Positions 14,972-26,120 are shown, numbered from the stretch's first letter. The stretch is 51,072 nucleotides of DNA from an uncultured Campylobacter sp. (GCF_938039205.1 NZ_CALHVM010000029.1:1-51072); one strand, 5' to 3'. A program made the numbers and translations. The notes: generated by a model not told the origin, from the letters alone.

Positions 14972-17482
14972 TCACCACTTCATACCCGCTTCCAGCCAAA
15001 AGTTGCGGCCAAGGCCGTACTCGTAGTAGCTACCTTCGTTTGAGGCGATAAATTTTTTGTTTAAAAGATTATTTATGTCAAGATTTATAAACGCTCGAAA
15101 ATCGCCGGCCAGCCGCCTTTCGTAACCTATACGCATATCCCACGTCGCGTATGCGGGTAGCTTTTGGCGCTCGTAGACGTACATCCCGCGCGCCCTATTC
15201 CAGCCGCCTAGTAGCGCGTCCGTTTTGCTCGTATAGTTTATGAAATTTGAAACGCTAAAGCCGCTAAATTTAGCCGAGTGGCGAAATTTGGCGGTAAAAG
15301 GCACATGGTAATCAACGACAGGTAGTTCGCTTTTTTTGATGATTTTACCGTTATACGAGACGTCGTCATTCATCTCGTCGTCTTCGTAATCCATAAAGCT
15401 CCTGCTTTGCTTAGTAAAGCTTAGCGAGCCTTCAAAATCGTTTTTTACGCCCCAAATTTCGATCGGAGCGATGTTTGCCGCGCTTAAGGTTACGATGTCG
15501 CGCTTGCTTTGCCCCTCGTTGGTAAATATAGAATATCCGTTTCCGTAGCCTGCTAGCGGCTCTCTTACGTATTTCATCGCTACTTCGTCGCGGCCTTGGC
15601 GTCTTACGTATTTGAGATTTAGCCTCGCGTTGCCGACGTCGCCGCGATAATACGCGCTAAATTCGTCGTCGTAAGGCGTCTTTAGCCCTCTGATCGGGTA
15701 ACGGTCGCTATCGTAATCGCCGCACACGTAGGGTGCGCCGTATGAACCTCTAGTGCAAGTTTTACTCATTTTATAGATGCCGTTATACATCTTGTACGCG
15801 AAAAAATTTCGTCCGTAGTAGCGGTTTAACCCGAGTCCTACAAAATTTTTATCCGCGAATTCATACTCGGCTAGCAACCTCGGGGCCAAATTTACGTCGT
15901 TATTATCGCCGTTTCGCTCGATGCGAAGTCCGGGGCGAAATTTAAACGCGCCAAACCTCATCTCGTCTTCGAGATAAAGGGCGAGATTGGTTTGCGTAGC
16001 CTTGGTTTTTACGGCGTAGTAGTAGATTTTTTTCGATAGATATTGACCGACCGCGCCCTGGGATGCGAAGCTATCGTCTATGACGCAAGTTTTATCCCCC
16101 GGCTCGCACGCGCCCGTTAGCGACTTTGGGATGCTGTTGTGAACGTAGGTTTTGGGTATCTCGTAACCGCCGATTTGCCTAGTTAGCTCAAAGCCCGATT
16201 TTATCAGATGCACCGCGCTAAAAGCGTCAAATTCTTTCATGCTCGCATCAAATTTATACGAGAGAGTATTCTGCTTTTGGGTAAAGTCGTTATACCCGCC
16301 GATGCCCGCACTCCCGCTCGTACTCCAGTTTTTGACGTTTGAGGATTTGTAGGTATAATACTCGGTATCATGCTCATAGTCTCGGCTGTTTTGCGAGGCG
16401 GAGTAGCTAAGCGTCTGCTCTAAAAATACTCCCTCAAGATCAGCCTGCGCCTCGAGCGTTGCGACGTAACCGCCGTATTTTAGCGTGAGCTGGGAGTCTA
16501 GGTACCGCTTGGCGGAGGTGTAGTTATCTAGCCTGGAGTACAAAAAACTCGGCTTTAGCGTAAATTTATCGCTCACGCCCCAAACGCCTTTTACGAAAAG
16601 ATTATCATTAGTCTGCCTGTCGTCCGGAAACGAGTATAAATTTTGATTTATCTGTTTTTTGTTGTAGTGGTTTTCTATGACGGAGCGGTGCCTCGAGTAG
16701 TCTAGCAAAAGGCCGAAATTCTGCGTCAAATACCCCTCTGCGCCGACTCTATATCTGCGCTTTTTAAAGTCGCTCATATCGGCTAGATCGCCGTCGTCGT
16801 ATCTTTGCTCGGCGGAGGCGTCTTTATAAATTTTGCTCCAATCCCCGCCCGTATAAGAGTAGCTAAGCACGCCGTGAAAGCCGCTTTTGGGGTCTCTGGT
16901 TTTAGCATTTACTGCGCCTCCTTGAAAGCCGCCGTATCTAGCCGAGACCGCGCTATCTAGCACCTCGACGCTACCTAACAGATCCGTATCTACGCTCATA
17001 GCTTGCGAGCCTATCGTGCTGTCGCTCCAGGGGTTGTTGTGGTTATTCCACGTGCGTTTTTTAGGGTCTAGGTCGTTATTTATGCTTGCGCCGTCTAGGG
17101 TAAAGTTGTTTTGATAGTAGCTCGCGCCGTTTATGCTGATATCTTGCGGAGCCAGCTCGCCCGCGCGCACGCTTTTGGCGTTTTTCGCGCTAAAGGCGAC
17201 GTTTGGATTGCCCTTTAAAAGATCGGTTATGCCGTGATTTTTAGACGTTATCAGATCCATATCCGCGCGCGTTAGTTTTCCTGGTTCTTTCGTAGTGTTG
17301 GCGTCGGCGCTGACCTCGACTTTATCTAGCACGACCTCCGCGGCGTTTAGCGTACTTAAATTTAACGCCTTTAAAGCGGTTAAATTTAAAGAGCCTTGAT
17401 GGGCGTCGCGACTCGCGGCCAAATGCGAAAGCGGCAAATTTAACGCTGCGACCGCCACGAAAAGACTAGCCGTTTTTTTCAT
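14972..17482 (-). CDS. TonB-dependent outer-membrane receptor
   Basis: An 836-aa receptor with a signal peptide (first ~23 residues), a plug domain and a C-terminal beta barrel ending in aromatic residues (NFWLEAGMKW). The plug shows ITDLLKGNPNV, DISINGASYYQNNFTLDGASI and the end pattern VEVLDSAVSARYGGFQGGAV. Cysteine pairs in predicted loops (CEPGDKTC and a second pair near residue 580) may form disulfides. AAGGAT precedes the ATG. The ligand is not evident from the sequence. Two exported HMA proteins 350 bp upstream on the same strand suggest a metal, possibly copper, but this is inferred from context. Confidence 0.88.
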   Translation of the reverse strand: MKKTASLFVAVAALNLPLSHLAASRDAHQGSLNLTALKALNLSTLNAAEVVLDKVEVSADANTTKEPGKLTRADMDLITSKNHGITDLLKGNPNVAFSAKNAKSVRAGELAPQDISINGASYYQNNFTLDGASINNDLDPKKRTWNNHNNPWSDSTIGSQAMSVDTDLLGSVEVLDSAVSARYGGFQGGAVNAKTRDPKSGFHGVLSYSYTGGDWSKIYKDASAEQRYDDGDLADMSDFKKRRYRVGAEGYLTQNFGLLLDYSRHRSVIENHYNKKQINQNLYSFPDDRQTNDNLFVKGVWGVSDKFTLKPSFLYSRLDNYTSAKRYLDSQLTLKYGGYVATLEAQADLEGVFLEQTLSYSASQNSRDYEHDTEYYTYKSSNVKNWSTSGSAGIGGYNDFTQKQNTLSYKFDASMKEFDAFSAVHLIKSGFELTRQIGGYEIPKTYVHNSIPKSLTGACEPGDKTCVIDDSFASQGAVGQYLSKKIYYYAVKTKATQTNLALYLEDEMRFGAFKFRPGLRIERNGDNNDVNLAPRLLAEYEFADKNFVGLGLNRYYGRNFFAYKMYNGIYKMSKTCTRGSYGAPYVCGDYDSDRYPIRGLKTPYDDEFSAYYRGDVGNARLNLKYVRRQGRDEVAMKYVREPLAGYGNGYSIFTNEGQSKRDIVTLSAANIAPIEIWGVKNDFEGSLSFTKQSRSFMDYEDDEMNDDVSYNGKIIKKSELPVVDYHVPFTAKFRHSAKFSGFSVSNFINYTSKTDALLGGWNRARGMYVYERQKLPAYATWDMRIGYERRLAGDFRAFINLDINNLLNKKFIASNEGSYYEYGLGRNFWLEAGMKW

Positions 17483-17832
17483 AATTATCCTTAGTTAAAT
17501 TTATTCGTCGGTTTTGGGCGTTTGCGTCAAAACCGCGTATTTTAGGCGGCGATAAATTTTACTCGCCTTACGTTTTAGTTTTGAACGGTTGCTAAATTCG
17601 GCTAAATTTACGCCGCAAAGTTTGTAAAAAGGCGGCTATTTGCGATTTGCCCTCGCAGCGATTAGGCTTTGTTTTTTAAACACGCGTTTAAACCGCAAAT
17701 TTAAATAAAAAACGCCGCCTAAATTTATTCGCCGCTTAAAAAAGCTACGCCAAGCAGGTTTGCTAAGCTCTAAAGGCGCTTTTGCTAAAAATATAAAAAC
17801 CGCCTAAGAGCTAAATTTGTCCCGCGCAGGCG
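17483..17832. other. Spacer upstream of the TonB receptor
   Basis: 350 bp with no open frame of interest. A weak CGCCT/AGGCG hairpin followed by TTTTTAT after the HMA gene stop could end that transcript. The rest is A/T-rich and AAATTT-rich and probably contains the receptor promoter, but I could not place it. Confidence 0.4.
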
Positions 17833-18099
17833 TTATTTTTCAGATTTTAAAACCGCCTGATAGCCCTGCTTTTTGAGCGCTTCTACGACCGCATTTTCCG
17901 CAAAGTCGTCCTGGACGACGATGTCGGCCGTTTTAGCCTCCAAATTTACATCAAATTTCTTCACGCCCTTAAGCGTATTTAACGTCTGCGTGATGACTTC
18001 GTAGCAGCTCACGCAGGCCATGTTTGGGATCTCGTAAACTAAAGTCTTGTCCGCAAAGGCCGCCGTGCAAAGCACCAGCGCTAGAGCTAGCTTTTTCAT
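17833..18099 (-). CDS. Exported heavy-metal-associated (HMA) domain protein, copy 2
   Basis: An 88-aa protein: a signal peptide (MKKLALALVLCTAAFA) followed by a single HMA fold, with the metal site MACVSC in YEIPNMACVSCYEVITQTLNTLKGV. CxxC in this setting usually binds Cu(I). Most HMA chaperones are cytoplasmic, so the signal peptide implies a periplasmic carrier. The ATG overlaps the upstream HMA gene by 4 nt (ATGA), so the pair is translationally coupled. The two proteins are clearly related and probably arose by tandem duplication. Confidence 0.85.
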   Translation of the reverse strand: MKKLALALVLCTAAFADKTLVYEIPNMACVSCYEVITQTLNTLKGVKKFDVNLEAKTADIVVQDDFAENAVVEALKKQGYQAVLKSEK

Positions 18100-18356
18100 T
18101 CTTTGATACCGACTTTGTATTTTTTGGCTTGGATGGCGCGCACTACGTCCATCACGTTTGCGCCGCTATCTGCGGTAATATTTACGTCCTTGCTTTTTAG
18201 ATCAAAGCTCACGCTTTTTACGCCCTTGACGCCCTTTGCGGCATCTTCGATTTTCTTAGCGCAGCCGCCGCAGTTCATATTCGGCACGTTTAGTTCGTAG
18301 GTTTGCTCTGCAAAAATGCTGCCGCAAATCGCCGCCAAAAGTAAAATTTTCTTCAT
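18096..18356 (-). CDS. Exported heavy-metal-associated (HMA) domain protein, copy 1
   Basis: An 86-aa protein with a signal peptide (MKKILLLAAICGSIFA) and an HMA domain carrying MNCGGC as the metal-binding motif, followed by AKKIEDAAKGVKGVKSVSFD. A MerP/CopZ-like periplasmic metal-binding role is likely, with copper the best guess. The start is the second of two adjacent ATGs: AAGGAGCG lies upstream and spacing favours the ATG at 18356. It is the first gene of a two-gene unit, and its leader resembles that of the OprC-like receptor. Confidence 0.85.
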   Translation of the reverse strand: MKKILLLAAICGSIFAEQTYELNVPNMNCGGCAKKIEDAAKGVKGVKSVSFDLKSKDVNITADSGANVMDVVRAIQAKKYKVGIKE

Positions 18357-18410
18357 CATCGCTCCTTGAAAATAATATTTGATATGAAATTGTATCACTA
18401 TATTTCTTAT
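18357..18410 (-). promoter_or_regulatory. A/T-rich leader of the HMA gene pair, candidate metal-regulator site
   Basis: On the minus strand the leader holds TGATA and TATCA half-sites 8 nt apart, then AAATATTATTTT, directly before AAGGAGCG. The same ordered words (CAATTTCA, AAATATTA, TTTT, GGAGCGA) lead the OprC-like gene. A Fur-like or copper-responsive operator is plausible. Confidence 0.35.
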
Positions 18411-18542
18411 ATATTTATTATTTTTATTTATATTAAAATGTAATATAACTTACTTTTTTCTTATATTTAAAATTAAAGATTGACGTCAAATTTGAGCGGA
18501 TTTAAAGCGGGTGAAAAAATATTGCGAGGAAACTAAGAAGCA

Positions 18543-18583
18543 AAATTTAGCCCGCAAAAAGCTCAAATTTGCAGGCTAAATTT
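18543..18583 (-). terminator. Terminator after typA
   Basis: Inverted arms AAATTTAGCC (18543-18552) and GGCTAAATTT (18574-18583), 7 nt after the typA stop codon. On the minus strand the stem ends in a T-rich arm. Confidence 0.5.
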
Positions 18584-18589
18584 ATAAAA

Positions 18590-20398
<1,809 letters not shown>

Positions 20399-20455
20399 AT
20401 TTTTCTCCGTTTTAAACTTTTAAAGCGCGGATATACGCGTTTTGATAAGATAGCG

Positions 20456-20461
20456 ATTATA
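20456..20461 (-). promoter_or_regulatory. -10 box of typA
   Basis: The minus strand reads GGTATAATCGC, a perfect TATAAT about 57 nt before the typA ATG. Confidence 0.5.
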
Positions 20462-20524
20462 CCCAAAACTTGCTAAAAAAAAATTTATAACCGAAATTTA
20501 ATCTAACATTTAGCTTTATACGGT

Positions 20525-20545
20525 TATAATATTTAATATCAATTA
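20525..20545 (+). promoter_or_regulatory. Promoter/candidate Fur box of the siderophore operon
   Basis: TATAAT at 20525-20530 runs into AATATTTAATATCAATTAA, an A/T-rich near-palindrome 20-40 nt before the first gene. Its position and composition fit a Fur operator over the -10 region. The palindrome core AATATTTAATAT also occurs upstream of the OprC-like gene. Confidence 0.4.
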
Positions 20546-20564
20546 AACGCCCTAAGGTAAATTT

Positions 20565-21329
20565 ATGTTGAAAACCCGAAACGTCGGCTTTAAAATCTCA
20601 AACAAAACGATACTAAATCAAATAAATTTAGAATTCAAAAGCGGTAAAATTTACGGACTCATCGGGCATAACGGCTCGGGAAAATCTTCTCTTATTAAAA
20701 TTTTAGCCAATCAGCAAAAAAAATATTCCGGGCAAGTGCTTTTGCTGGATAAAAATATCAAAGAATATCGCGCTAAAGATTTTGCCAAAAAGCTCGCGTA
20801 TTTACCGCAAAATTTACCCGATGCGGCCGACGTTAGCGGATTTGAGCTCGTATCGATGGGCAGATACGCTCATCAAAGCGGCTTTTTGCGCGACGAAAAA
20901 AACGACGAACGCATAGTTTTGGAGGCTTTGGAAACGACCGGAACGCTTAAATTTAAAGACCAAGAGGTGCGCACCTTATCCGGCGGCGAGCGTTCTAGGT
21001 TGTTTTTGGCGATGCTACTGGCTCAACAAAGCGATTTTTTGCTTTTAGACGAGCCTTTGGCTCCGCTTGATATCTCTTTTCAGATCGAGGTTATGCAACT
21101 TATTTCCAGGCTGGGCAAAGAGCTCAAAAAAGGTGTTATTATCGTTATTCACGATATAAATTTAGCCGCTACGTATTGCGATTATCTCATAGCCTTGAAA
21201 AAGGGCGAGGTGATCTTTAACGCCGATGCAAAAGAGATAATGAACAGCGAGCGCCTGGCGCAAATTTACGGCGTAAAGGCGAGCATCGTTCCTCATCCTA
21301 CCCAAAACCGACTAGCGGCGGTTTTTTGA
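20565..21329 (+). CDS. Siderophore-type ABC importer ATPase (FhuC/FecE family)
   Basis: A 254-aa ATPase that powers uptake of iron chelates across the inner membrane. Walker A is GHNGSGKS (34-41), the signature LSGGE (138-142), and Walker B FLLLDEP (about 158-164) with D-loop PLD. A GLIGHNG start and the LPDAADVSGFELVSMGR segment are typical of the FecE/FhuC branch. An ATP-binding His lies in IVIHDINLAATYCD. It is the first gene of a tight four-gene operon; its TGA shares one base with the next ATG. Confidence 0.92.
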   Translation: MLKTRNVGFKISNKTILNQINLEFKSGKIYGLIGHNGSGKSSLIKILANQQKKYSGQVLLLDKNIKEYRAKDFAKKLAYLPQNLPDAADVSGFELVSMGRYAHQSGFLRDEKNDERIVLEALETTGTLKFKDQEVRTLSGGERSRLFLAMLLAQQSDFLLLDEPLAPLDISFQIEVMQLISRLGKELKKGVIIVIHDINLAATYCDYLIALKKGEVIFNADAKEIMNSERLAQIYGVKASIVPHPTQNRLAAVF

Positions 21330-22201
21330 TGCGCGCTTTTTTCGTATTTATTTTTACTTTTACCGCCTTAATCGCTCGAAATTTACCCCAAGAAACGGAA
21401 AATTTAAGCCCTAAAATCGTAGCGGTAGACTGGACGGCGGCGGAGATATTGAGGTCTATCGGATACGACGTAGCGGCTATCGGAGATAAAAGAAACTATG
21501 AAATTTGGGTCAAAGAACCAAGCGTAGAAAACGCAGTCGATCTAGGGCTTAGAATGCAGCCCAATCTAGAAGCGCTAATCAAGCTAAAGCCCGATTTTAT
21601 CATCATCCCGTCCTTTTTTGAATTTAACAAAAACGCCCTAGCCCAATACGCGCGAGTAGAGGTCATAGACGCGTATAAAGAAGGGGATTTATACGAAAAT
21701 ATTTTGGACGCGACGCATCGTATCGCCAAAATCGCAAAAAGAGAAAAAGAAGCGCAAAATCTCATACGAGAAAACGAAGAATTTTTTAAAAATTTACGCG
21801 CCGAGCTCGCGCGTTTTTCAAACGAACCTATCGCGACGATCCAGTTTATAGACAGCAAGCATTTGAGAATTTACGGAGAAAACAGCATATACGGAGTAAG
21901 CCTGAAAAAAATGGGGCTAAAAAACGCCGCGCCTAAAGAATTTACGTTTAATTTGTGGGGTATAGCCACGGTGCCGATCACTTCGCTTTTTAAGCTTCCT
22001 AAAAACTCGCGACTCGTTATCGTCGAACCAAATCCGCTCGATATTAAGCGCGAGCTTAAATTTAACGGGCTGTTTCGAGCTCTAGGATTTTTTGAAAATA
22101 GTATTCAGACGAGTCCGATTTGGAGCGCAGGCTCGATTTTAAGCATGCGGCGCTTTGCTACGCAGCTGGCTCAAAACCTAAATCAAGATCCGCGAAAATG
22201 A
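21329..22201 (+). CDS. Periplasmic iron-siderophore binding protein (FhuD-like)
   Basis: A 290-aa class III binding protein with a signal peptide (MRAFFVFIFTFTALIA) and the features of that family: IVAVDWTAAEILRSIG, LIKLKPDFIIIPSF, and a C-terminal LGFFENSI segment. VDWTAAEILRSIGYD resembles FhuD-type hydroxamate binders. The ATG at 21329 overlaps the ATPase stop by one base; a TTG immediately upstream is a less likely start. No lipobox is seen, so it should be a free periplasmic protein. Confidence 0.88.
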   Translation: MRAFFVFIFTFTALIARNLPQETENLSPKIVAVDWTAAEILRSIGYDVAAIGDKRNYEIWVKEPSVENAVDLGLRMQPNLEALIKLKPDFIIIPSFFEFNKNALAQYARVEVIDAYKEGDLYENILDATHRIAKIAKREKEAQNLIRENEEFFKNLRAELARFSNEPIATIQFIDSKHLRIYGENSIYGVSLKKMGLKNAAPKEFTFNLWGIATVPITSLFKLPKNSRLVIVEPNPLDIKRELKFNGLFRALGFFENSIQTSPIWSAGSILSMRRFATQLAQNLNQDPRK

Positions 22202-24096
22202 AAAAACTACTTACGATTTTTTCGGTCGCTTTCGTCGTTTTGGGTATCGCCGCAGTCGCCTCGCAGGCGATTTTACTGGAAGATTTCGGCCAAAACGTCA
22301 AAAATTTAGTCGTTTTAAATTATATTTTGCCGCGAATAGGCGTCGCGTTTTTAAGCGGACTGTTTTTATCTACGGCTACGGCTTTGATGGCGCAAATAAC
22401 GCATAACCCGCTAGCAAGCGATAGTACGCTCGGAGTAGGTAGCGGCGCGGGATTTTTTATGCTAGCGGGCGCTCTTTTCTTTCCGCATCTGGAACTTAGC
22501 GCCGTCGCGAGCTCTTTCGTCGGCGCGGTCGCGGCGCTAGCGATACTTTTCGCATTATCTTCGGGGCGCGGATTTTCGGTATTTACCACGACGCTATCGG
22601 GACTTATAATCGGTTTATTTTTCGGATCTTTGACCTCGCTTTTAATGCTCTTTTTTCAAGAAGAGAGCTTTTTCGTCGCGGTTTGGATGAGCGGGGATTT
22701 GGCGCAAGACGGCGCGTTTAATTTTTACTCCATGCTAGTTTATTTTTTGCCGGCTTTAGCGGCTATTTTATATTTTTCTCGCTCGTTTCACCTTTTTGTT
22801 TTGGGCGATAGCGCTTGCAAGGCTCTTGGCGTAAACGTAAATTTAATACGCGCGACGGGGCTTTTGATAGCCGCTTATCTCACCGCTTTGACGGTAGCTT
22901 TCGTCGGCATCATCGCATTCGTAGGGCTTGGGGCTTATACGCTAGCAGATAGATTTAAATTCGATAATTTCGCAAAAAAGCTAATTTGCTGCGGCTTGTG
23001 CGGCGGGTTGCTTTTGGGCGTTACGGACGAAATTTTGATCGTGATTTTAAATTTAACGGGCGTAAATTTACCGGCAGGAGGCATAAGCGCGTTTTTAGGC
23101 GCGCCTTTGCTTTTATGGCTGATAATACGCGGAGTCCATAAAAACGAAGTATCCGCAAAAGACGGCGACGCGGGCTCGGCAGTAAAAGCAAACGCCGCTT
23201 TCGTATTGCCCGTTATTTTAGCCGTTTTGGTCGCGGCCTGCTTGTTTTCGCTATTTTTCGGGGTCGGAAATTTTAGCCAAGAGATACTAAGCGTGCGTAT
23301 AAACCGAGTAGCGGCCGCGCTTTTTAGTGGCGTGATACTGGGCGTCGCGGGAACGGTTTTACAGCGTCTAAGCAAAAATCAAATGGCTTCTCCCGAGCTT
23401 TTGGGGATAAATTCCGGCGTGAGCCTTGGCGTATTGGCGGCTATGTTTTTAGCGCCGTTTTTGACCGTGCCTCTAGGTATCGCCGGCGCTTGCGCCATGC
23501 TTTGCTTTACCGTAGCCGTAAACTACAAAAACGAAATGTCGCCGCACAAGGTGATTTTAACGGGCATAGCTATAATGGCGTTTGTTAGCTCAGTAGAGAA
23601 AATTTTGCTCGCGACGGGAGATAGTAGGATTTATAACTTTATGAGCTACGCGTCGGGGAGTACCTATTCGGTTACGACAGCGTGGGCTGCTGCTCTATTT
23701 ATCGCGGCAGTAGCTAGCGTTTTATTCGCGCTTTATTATTCCAGGCAAATCGAGCTTTTAAATTTAGGCGACGCGACCGCTTCGAGCTTGGGAGTAAACG
23801 TCCCGGGATACCGAACGATACTGTTTTTATTTTGCGCGGGCATAAGCGCGTTAGCGGCTCTTAACATAGGCCCGGTTAGTTTCGTTGGCTTGCTAGCGCC
23901 GCATATAGCGTCGTTTTTGGGCTTTCGCAAGCCGCGCTTGCAAATCGTAACCGCGTCTGTTATCGGCGGGATATTGATGGTAACGGCCGACTTTTTAGGC
24001 AGGACGCTTATTTTTCCTTACGAGATACCTTCGGGGCTCGTCGCTACCATTATCGGAAGCGCCTATTTCGTATCGGTGGCCAGAAAATTAAAATAA
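22198..24096 (+). CDS. Fused two-domain siderophore permease (FhuB-like)
   Basis: A 632-aa inner-membrane permease in which two FecCD/BtuC-type domains are fused, as in FhuB (about 660 aa). Each half repeats the same landmarks: FLSGLFLSTATALMAQ with NPLASDSTLGVGSG in the first, and LFSGVILGVAGTVLQ with NQMASPELLGINSG in the second. The coupling segments LGDSACKALGVN and LGDATASSLGVN occur in the matching places. The ATG overlaps the binding-protein stop by 4 nt. The fusion supports a ferric hydroxamate type substrate, by analogy with FhuB. Confidence 0.92.
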   Translation: MKKLLTIFSVAFVVLGIAAVASQAILLEDFGQNVKNLVVLNYILPRIGVAFLSGLFLSTATALMAQITHNPLASDSTLGVGSGAGFFMLAGALFFPHLELSAVASSFVGAVAALAILFALSSGRGFSVFTTTLSGLIIGLFFGSLTSLLMLFFQEESFFVAVWMSGDLAQDGAFNFYSMLVYFLPALAAILYFSRSFHLFVLGDSACKALGVNVNLIRATGLLIAAYLTALTVAFVGIIAFVGLGAYTLADRFKFDNFAKKLICCGLCGGLLLGVTDEILIVILNLTGVNLPAGGISAFLGAPLLLWLIIRGVHKNEVSAKDGDAGSAVKANAAFVLPVILAVLVAACLFSLFFGVGNFSQEILSVRINRVAAALFSGVILGVAGTVLQRLSKNQMASPELLGINSGVSLGVLAAMFLAPFLTVPLGIAGACAMLCFTVAVNYKNEMSPHKVILTGIAIMAFVSSVEKILLATGDSRIYNFMSYASGSTYSVTTAWAAALFIAAVASVLFALYYSRQIELLNLGDATASSLGVNVPGYRTILFLFCAGISALAALNIGPVSFVGLLAPHIASFLGFRKPRLQIVTASVIGGILMVTADFLGRTLIFPYEIPSGLVATIIGSAYFVSVARKLK

Positions 24097-24114
24097 ACTT
24101 TAAAAGGAGACAAA

Positions 24115-26100
24115 ATGAAAAATAGTTTTAGGCTGGGTTTAGCCTTAAGTTTGAGCGCGGTCGCCGCTTTGGGCGCCGATAGCGTAGCTCTCGAAGAAGT
24201 AAGCGTCGTGGGCTCTGTAGCCAAAGGCAGCGGAAAAATCGACTTTATGCAGCCCGGAACCACTACTGCGATAACGCAAGATAAAATTTCCGAACAAGGC
24301 GCAAGCCAACTCGATAATGCCGTTAAATACGAAGCGGGCTTCATAAATCCCTACGGAACGGATCTGGATACGACCGATTGGCTAAAGCTAAGGGGCTTTA
24401 ACGCGACGGTTACGCTTGACGGTTCTACGCCTTACAAAGGCGGATATTTAGGCGCTCAGCACGATATCTACGGGCTTGAAAGTATCGAGGTCGTAAAGGG
24501 CGCGAATTCGCTTTTATACGGCGCCTCAAGCGCGGGCGGAGTTATAAATTTAGTCAGCAAGCGTCCGACGGCTAAGCCTTTTGCCGAGGTCGGATTTAAG
24601 ATCGGTAACAAAAATCAACGCGGAATTTTCTTTGACGCGAGCGACGAGCTTTTTACCGATAGGGTCAAATTTCGCTTAGTCGGAAATTACGAGAAAAAAC
24701 ACGGCGACGTCGATTTTACGCACAACGAACACTATTATATCGCTCCGTCTTTGCTGTTTTTGCTCGGCGACGAAACGACGCTGACGCTACTTTCAAGCTA
24801 TACCAAAGATAACGGCACGGGCGTGACGGCGTTTTATCCCTATCCGAACGTAACGAAAGTATCTCGCGGCGTAAATCCGAGCTCAAGCAGCGACTTTTTA
24901 AAAAGAGAGCAGTATACGGCCGGCTACGAGCTAACGCATAATTTTACGGACAATTTAAAATTCGCGTCGAGCTATAAATTTAACAAAGAAGACAAAGAGC
25001 AGCTCGCTACGCTATACGTGGGCAGTTTCGGCGTTACGTTAGTCGATGCGGACGTGAAGTCTCATACGTTCGACAACCGCTTGAGCTATGAATTTCAAGG
25101 CGAAAACATCAAAAATTTAGCCACGTTCGGCTTTGATTACCGAAAAATAAAAGCGGACGGAATTTACGGCTTTTCTAGCACGACGCCTTGGACTATCGGC
25201 GATAGAGTAAGCGTAGCTAGACCTAGTAGCGCCCCAAGATACGACGTAGATCAGTCGCAACTGGGCTTTTATTTTAGCAACCAAGCGACGCTTTTTGACA
25301 ACCTCATCCTAAACGCCGCCGTTAGACGCGACAAGCTAAAAGAGGACTCCGATACGCTAGGCACGAAAAATAACTACGAAATATCCAAAACCACTTATCA
25401 AGCGGGCGTAATGTATAACTTCGACGCGATCGGATTGATGCCGTTTTTTAACTACTCTCAAAGTTTTACTCCCGTCGTAGGAAGCAACAGCGCGGTCGGA
25501 TACAAACCTATCGAAGGCAGACAATACGAAACGGGCGTAAAATACTTGCCAGAATTTATAGACGGAGAATTTAGCCTTGCATACTTTGATATAGAGGAAA
25601 AAAACGCTCTGGTGGGCGGTATGGTCGGGGGCCTATATATCCAAAGCCAAGCCGGTAAAAAACGAACCAAAGGCTTAGAAATAAGCTCGAACGTAAATTT
25701 AACCGACGATATAAACTGGATCGCGGCCTATACGCATTATTTTAGCGCAAAAACTCACGACGGAGTAAACGGCGATATCGTAACTCAAACGGCTCTAATA
25801 CCTAAAAACACGCTCTCTTCATTTATAACGTATAAATTTAGCCTAACCGCCGACCAAAGCCTAAAAGTGGGCGCGGGCGTTAGATACGTAAGCTCTATCC
25901 CGGACGGCTCGGCAAGCGGCTATAAAAGCCCTTCTTATACCCTGCTAGACGCTATGGCGGAATACGAGTATAAAAAATTAAGCGTAGGTCTAAACGTCAA
26001 TAACTTAACCGACAAAGAGTATTTTTCCGGTTGCGACGGATATTATTGCTACTACGGCGAGGGCATCAGAGCGACGCTAACGGCTAAATATAAATTTTAA
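24115..26100 (+). CDS. TonB-dependent siderophore receptor (FhuA/FoxA-like)
   Basis: A 661-aa outer-membrane receptor. A signal peptide ending near ALGA is followed by a TonB-box-like segment (LEEVSVVGS). The plug contains ISEQGASQLDNAVKYEAG, LKLRGFNATVTLDG and IEVVKGANSLLYGASSAGGVINLVSKRP, the siderophore-receptor signature. The barrel ends in NLTDKEYFSGCDGYYCYYGEG and a terminal Phe. It follows the permease by 18 nt with AAAGGAG, so it is the fourth operon gene. Resemblance to hydroxamate receptors fits the FhuB-like permease. Confidence 0.92.
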   Translation: MKNSFRLGLALSLSAVAALGADSVALEEVSVVGSVAKGSGKIDFMQPGTTTAITQDKISEQGASQLDNAVKYEAGFINPYGTDLDTTDWLKLRGFNATVTLDGSTPYKGGYLGAQHDIYGLESIEVVKGANSLLYGASSAGGVINLVSKRPTAKPFAEVGFKIGNKNQRGIFFDASDELFTDRVKFRLVGNYEKKHGDVDFTHNEHYYIAPSLLFLLGDETTLTLLSSYTKDNGTGVTAFYPYPNVTKVSRGVNPSSSSDFLKREQYTAGYELTHNFTDNLKFASSYKFNKEDKEQLATLYVGSFGVTLVDADVKSHTFDNRLSYEFQGENIKNLATFGFDYRKIKADGIYGFSSTTPWTIGDRVSVARPSSAPRYDVDQSQLGFYFSNQATLFDNLILNAAVRRDKLKEDSDTLGTKNNYEISKTTYQAGVMYNFDAIGLMPFFNYSQSFTPVVGSNSAVGYKPIEGRQYETGVKYLPEFIDGEFSLAYFDIEEKNALVGGMVGGLYIQSQAGKKRTKGLEISSNVNLTDDINWIAAYTHYFSAKTHDGVNGDIVTQTALIPKNTLSSFITYKFSLTADQSLKVGAGVRYVSSIPDGSASGYKSPSYTLLDAMAEYEYKKLSVGLNVNNLTDKEYFSGCDGYYCYYGEGIRATLTAKYKF

Positions 26101-26120
26101 TCTCCGATTTTAATCTCCCA

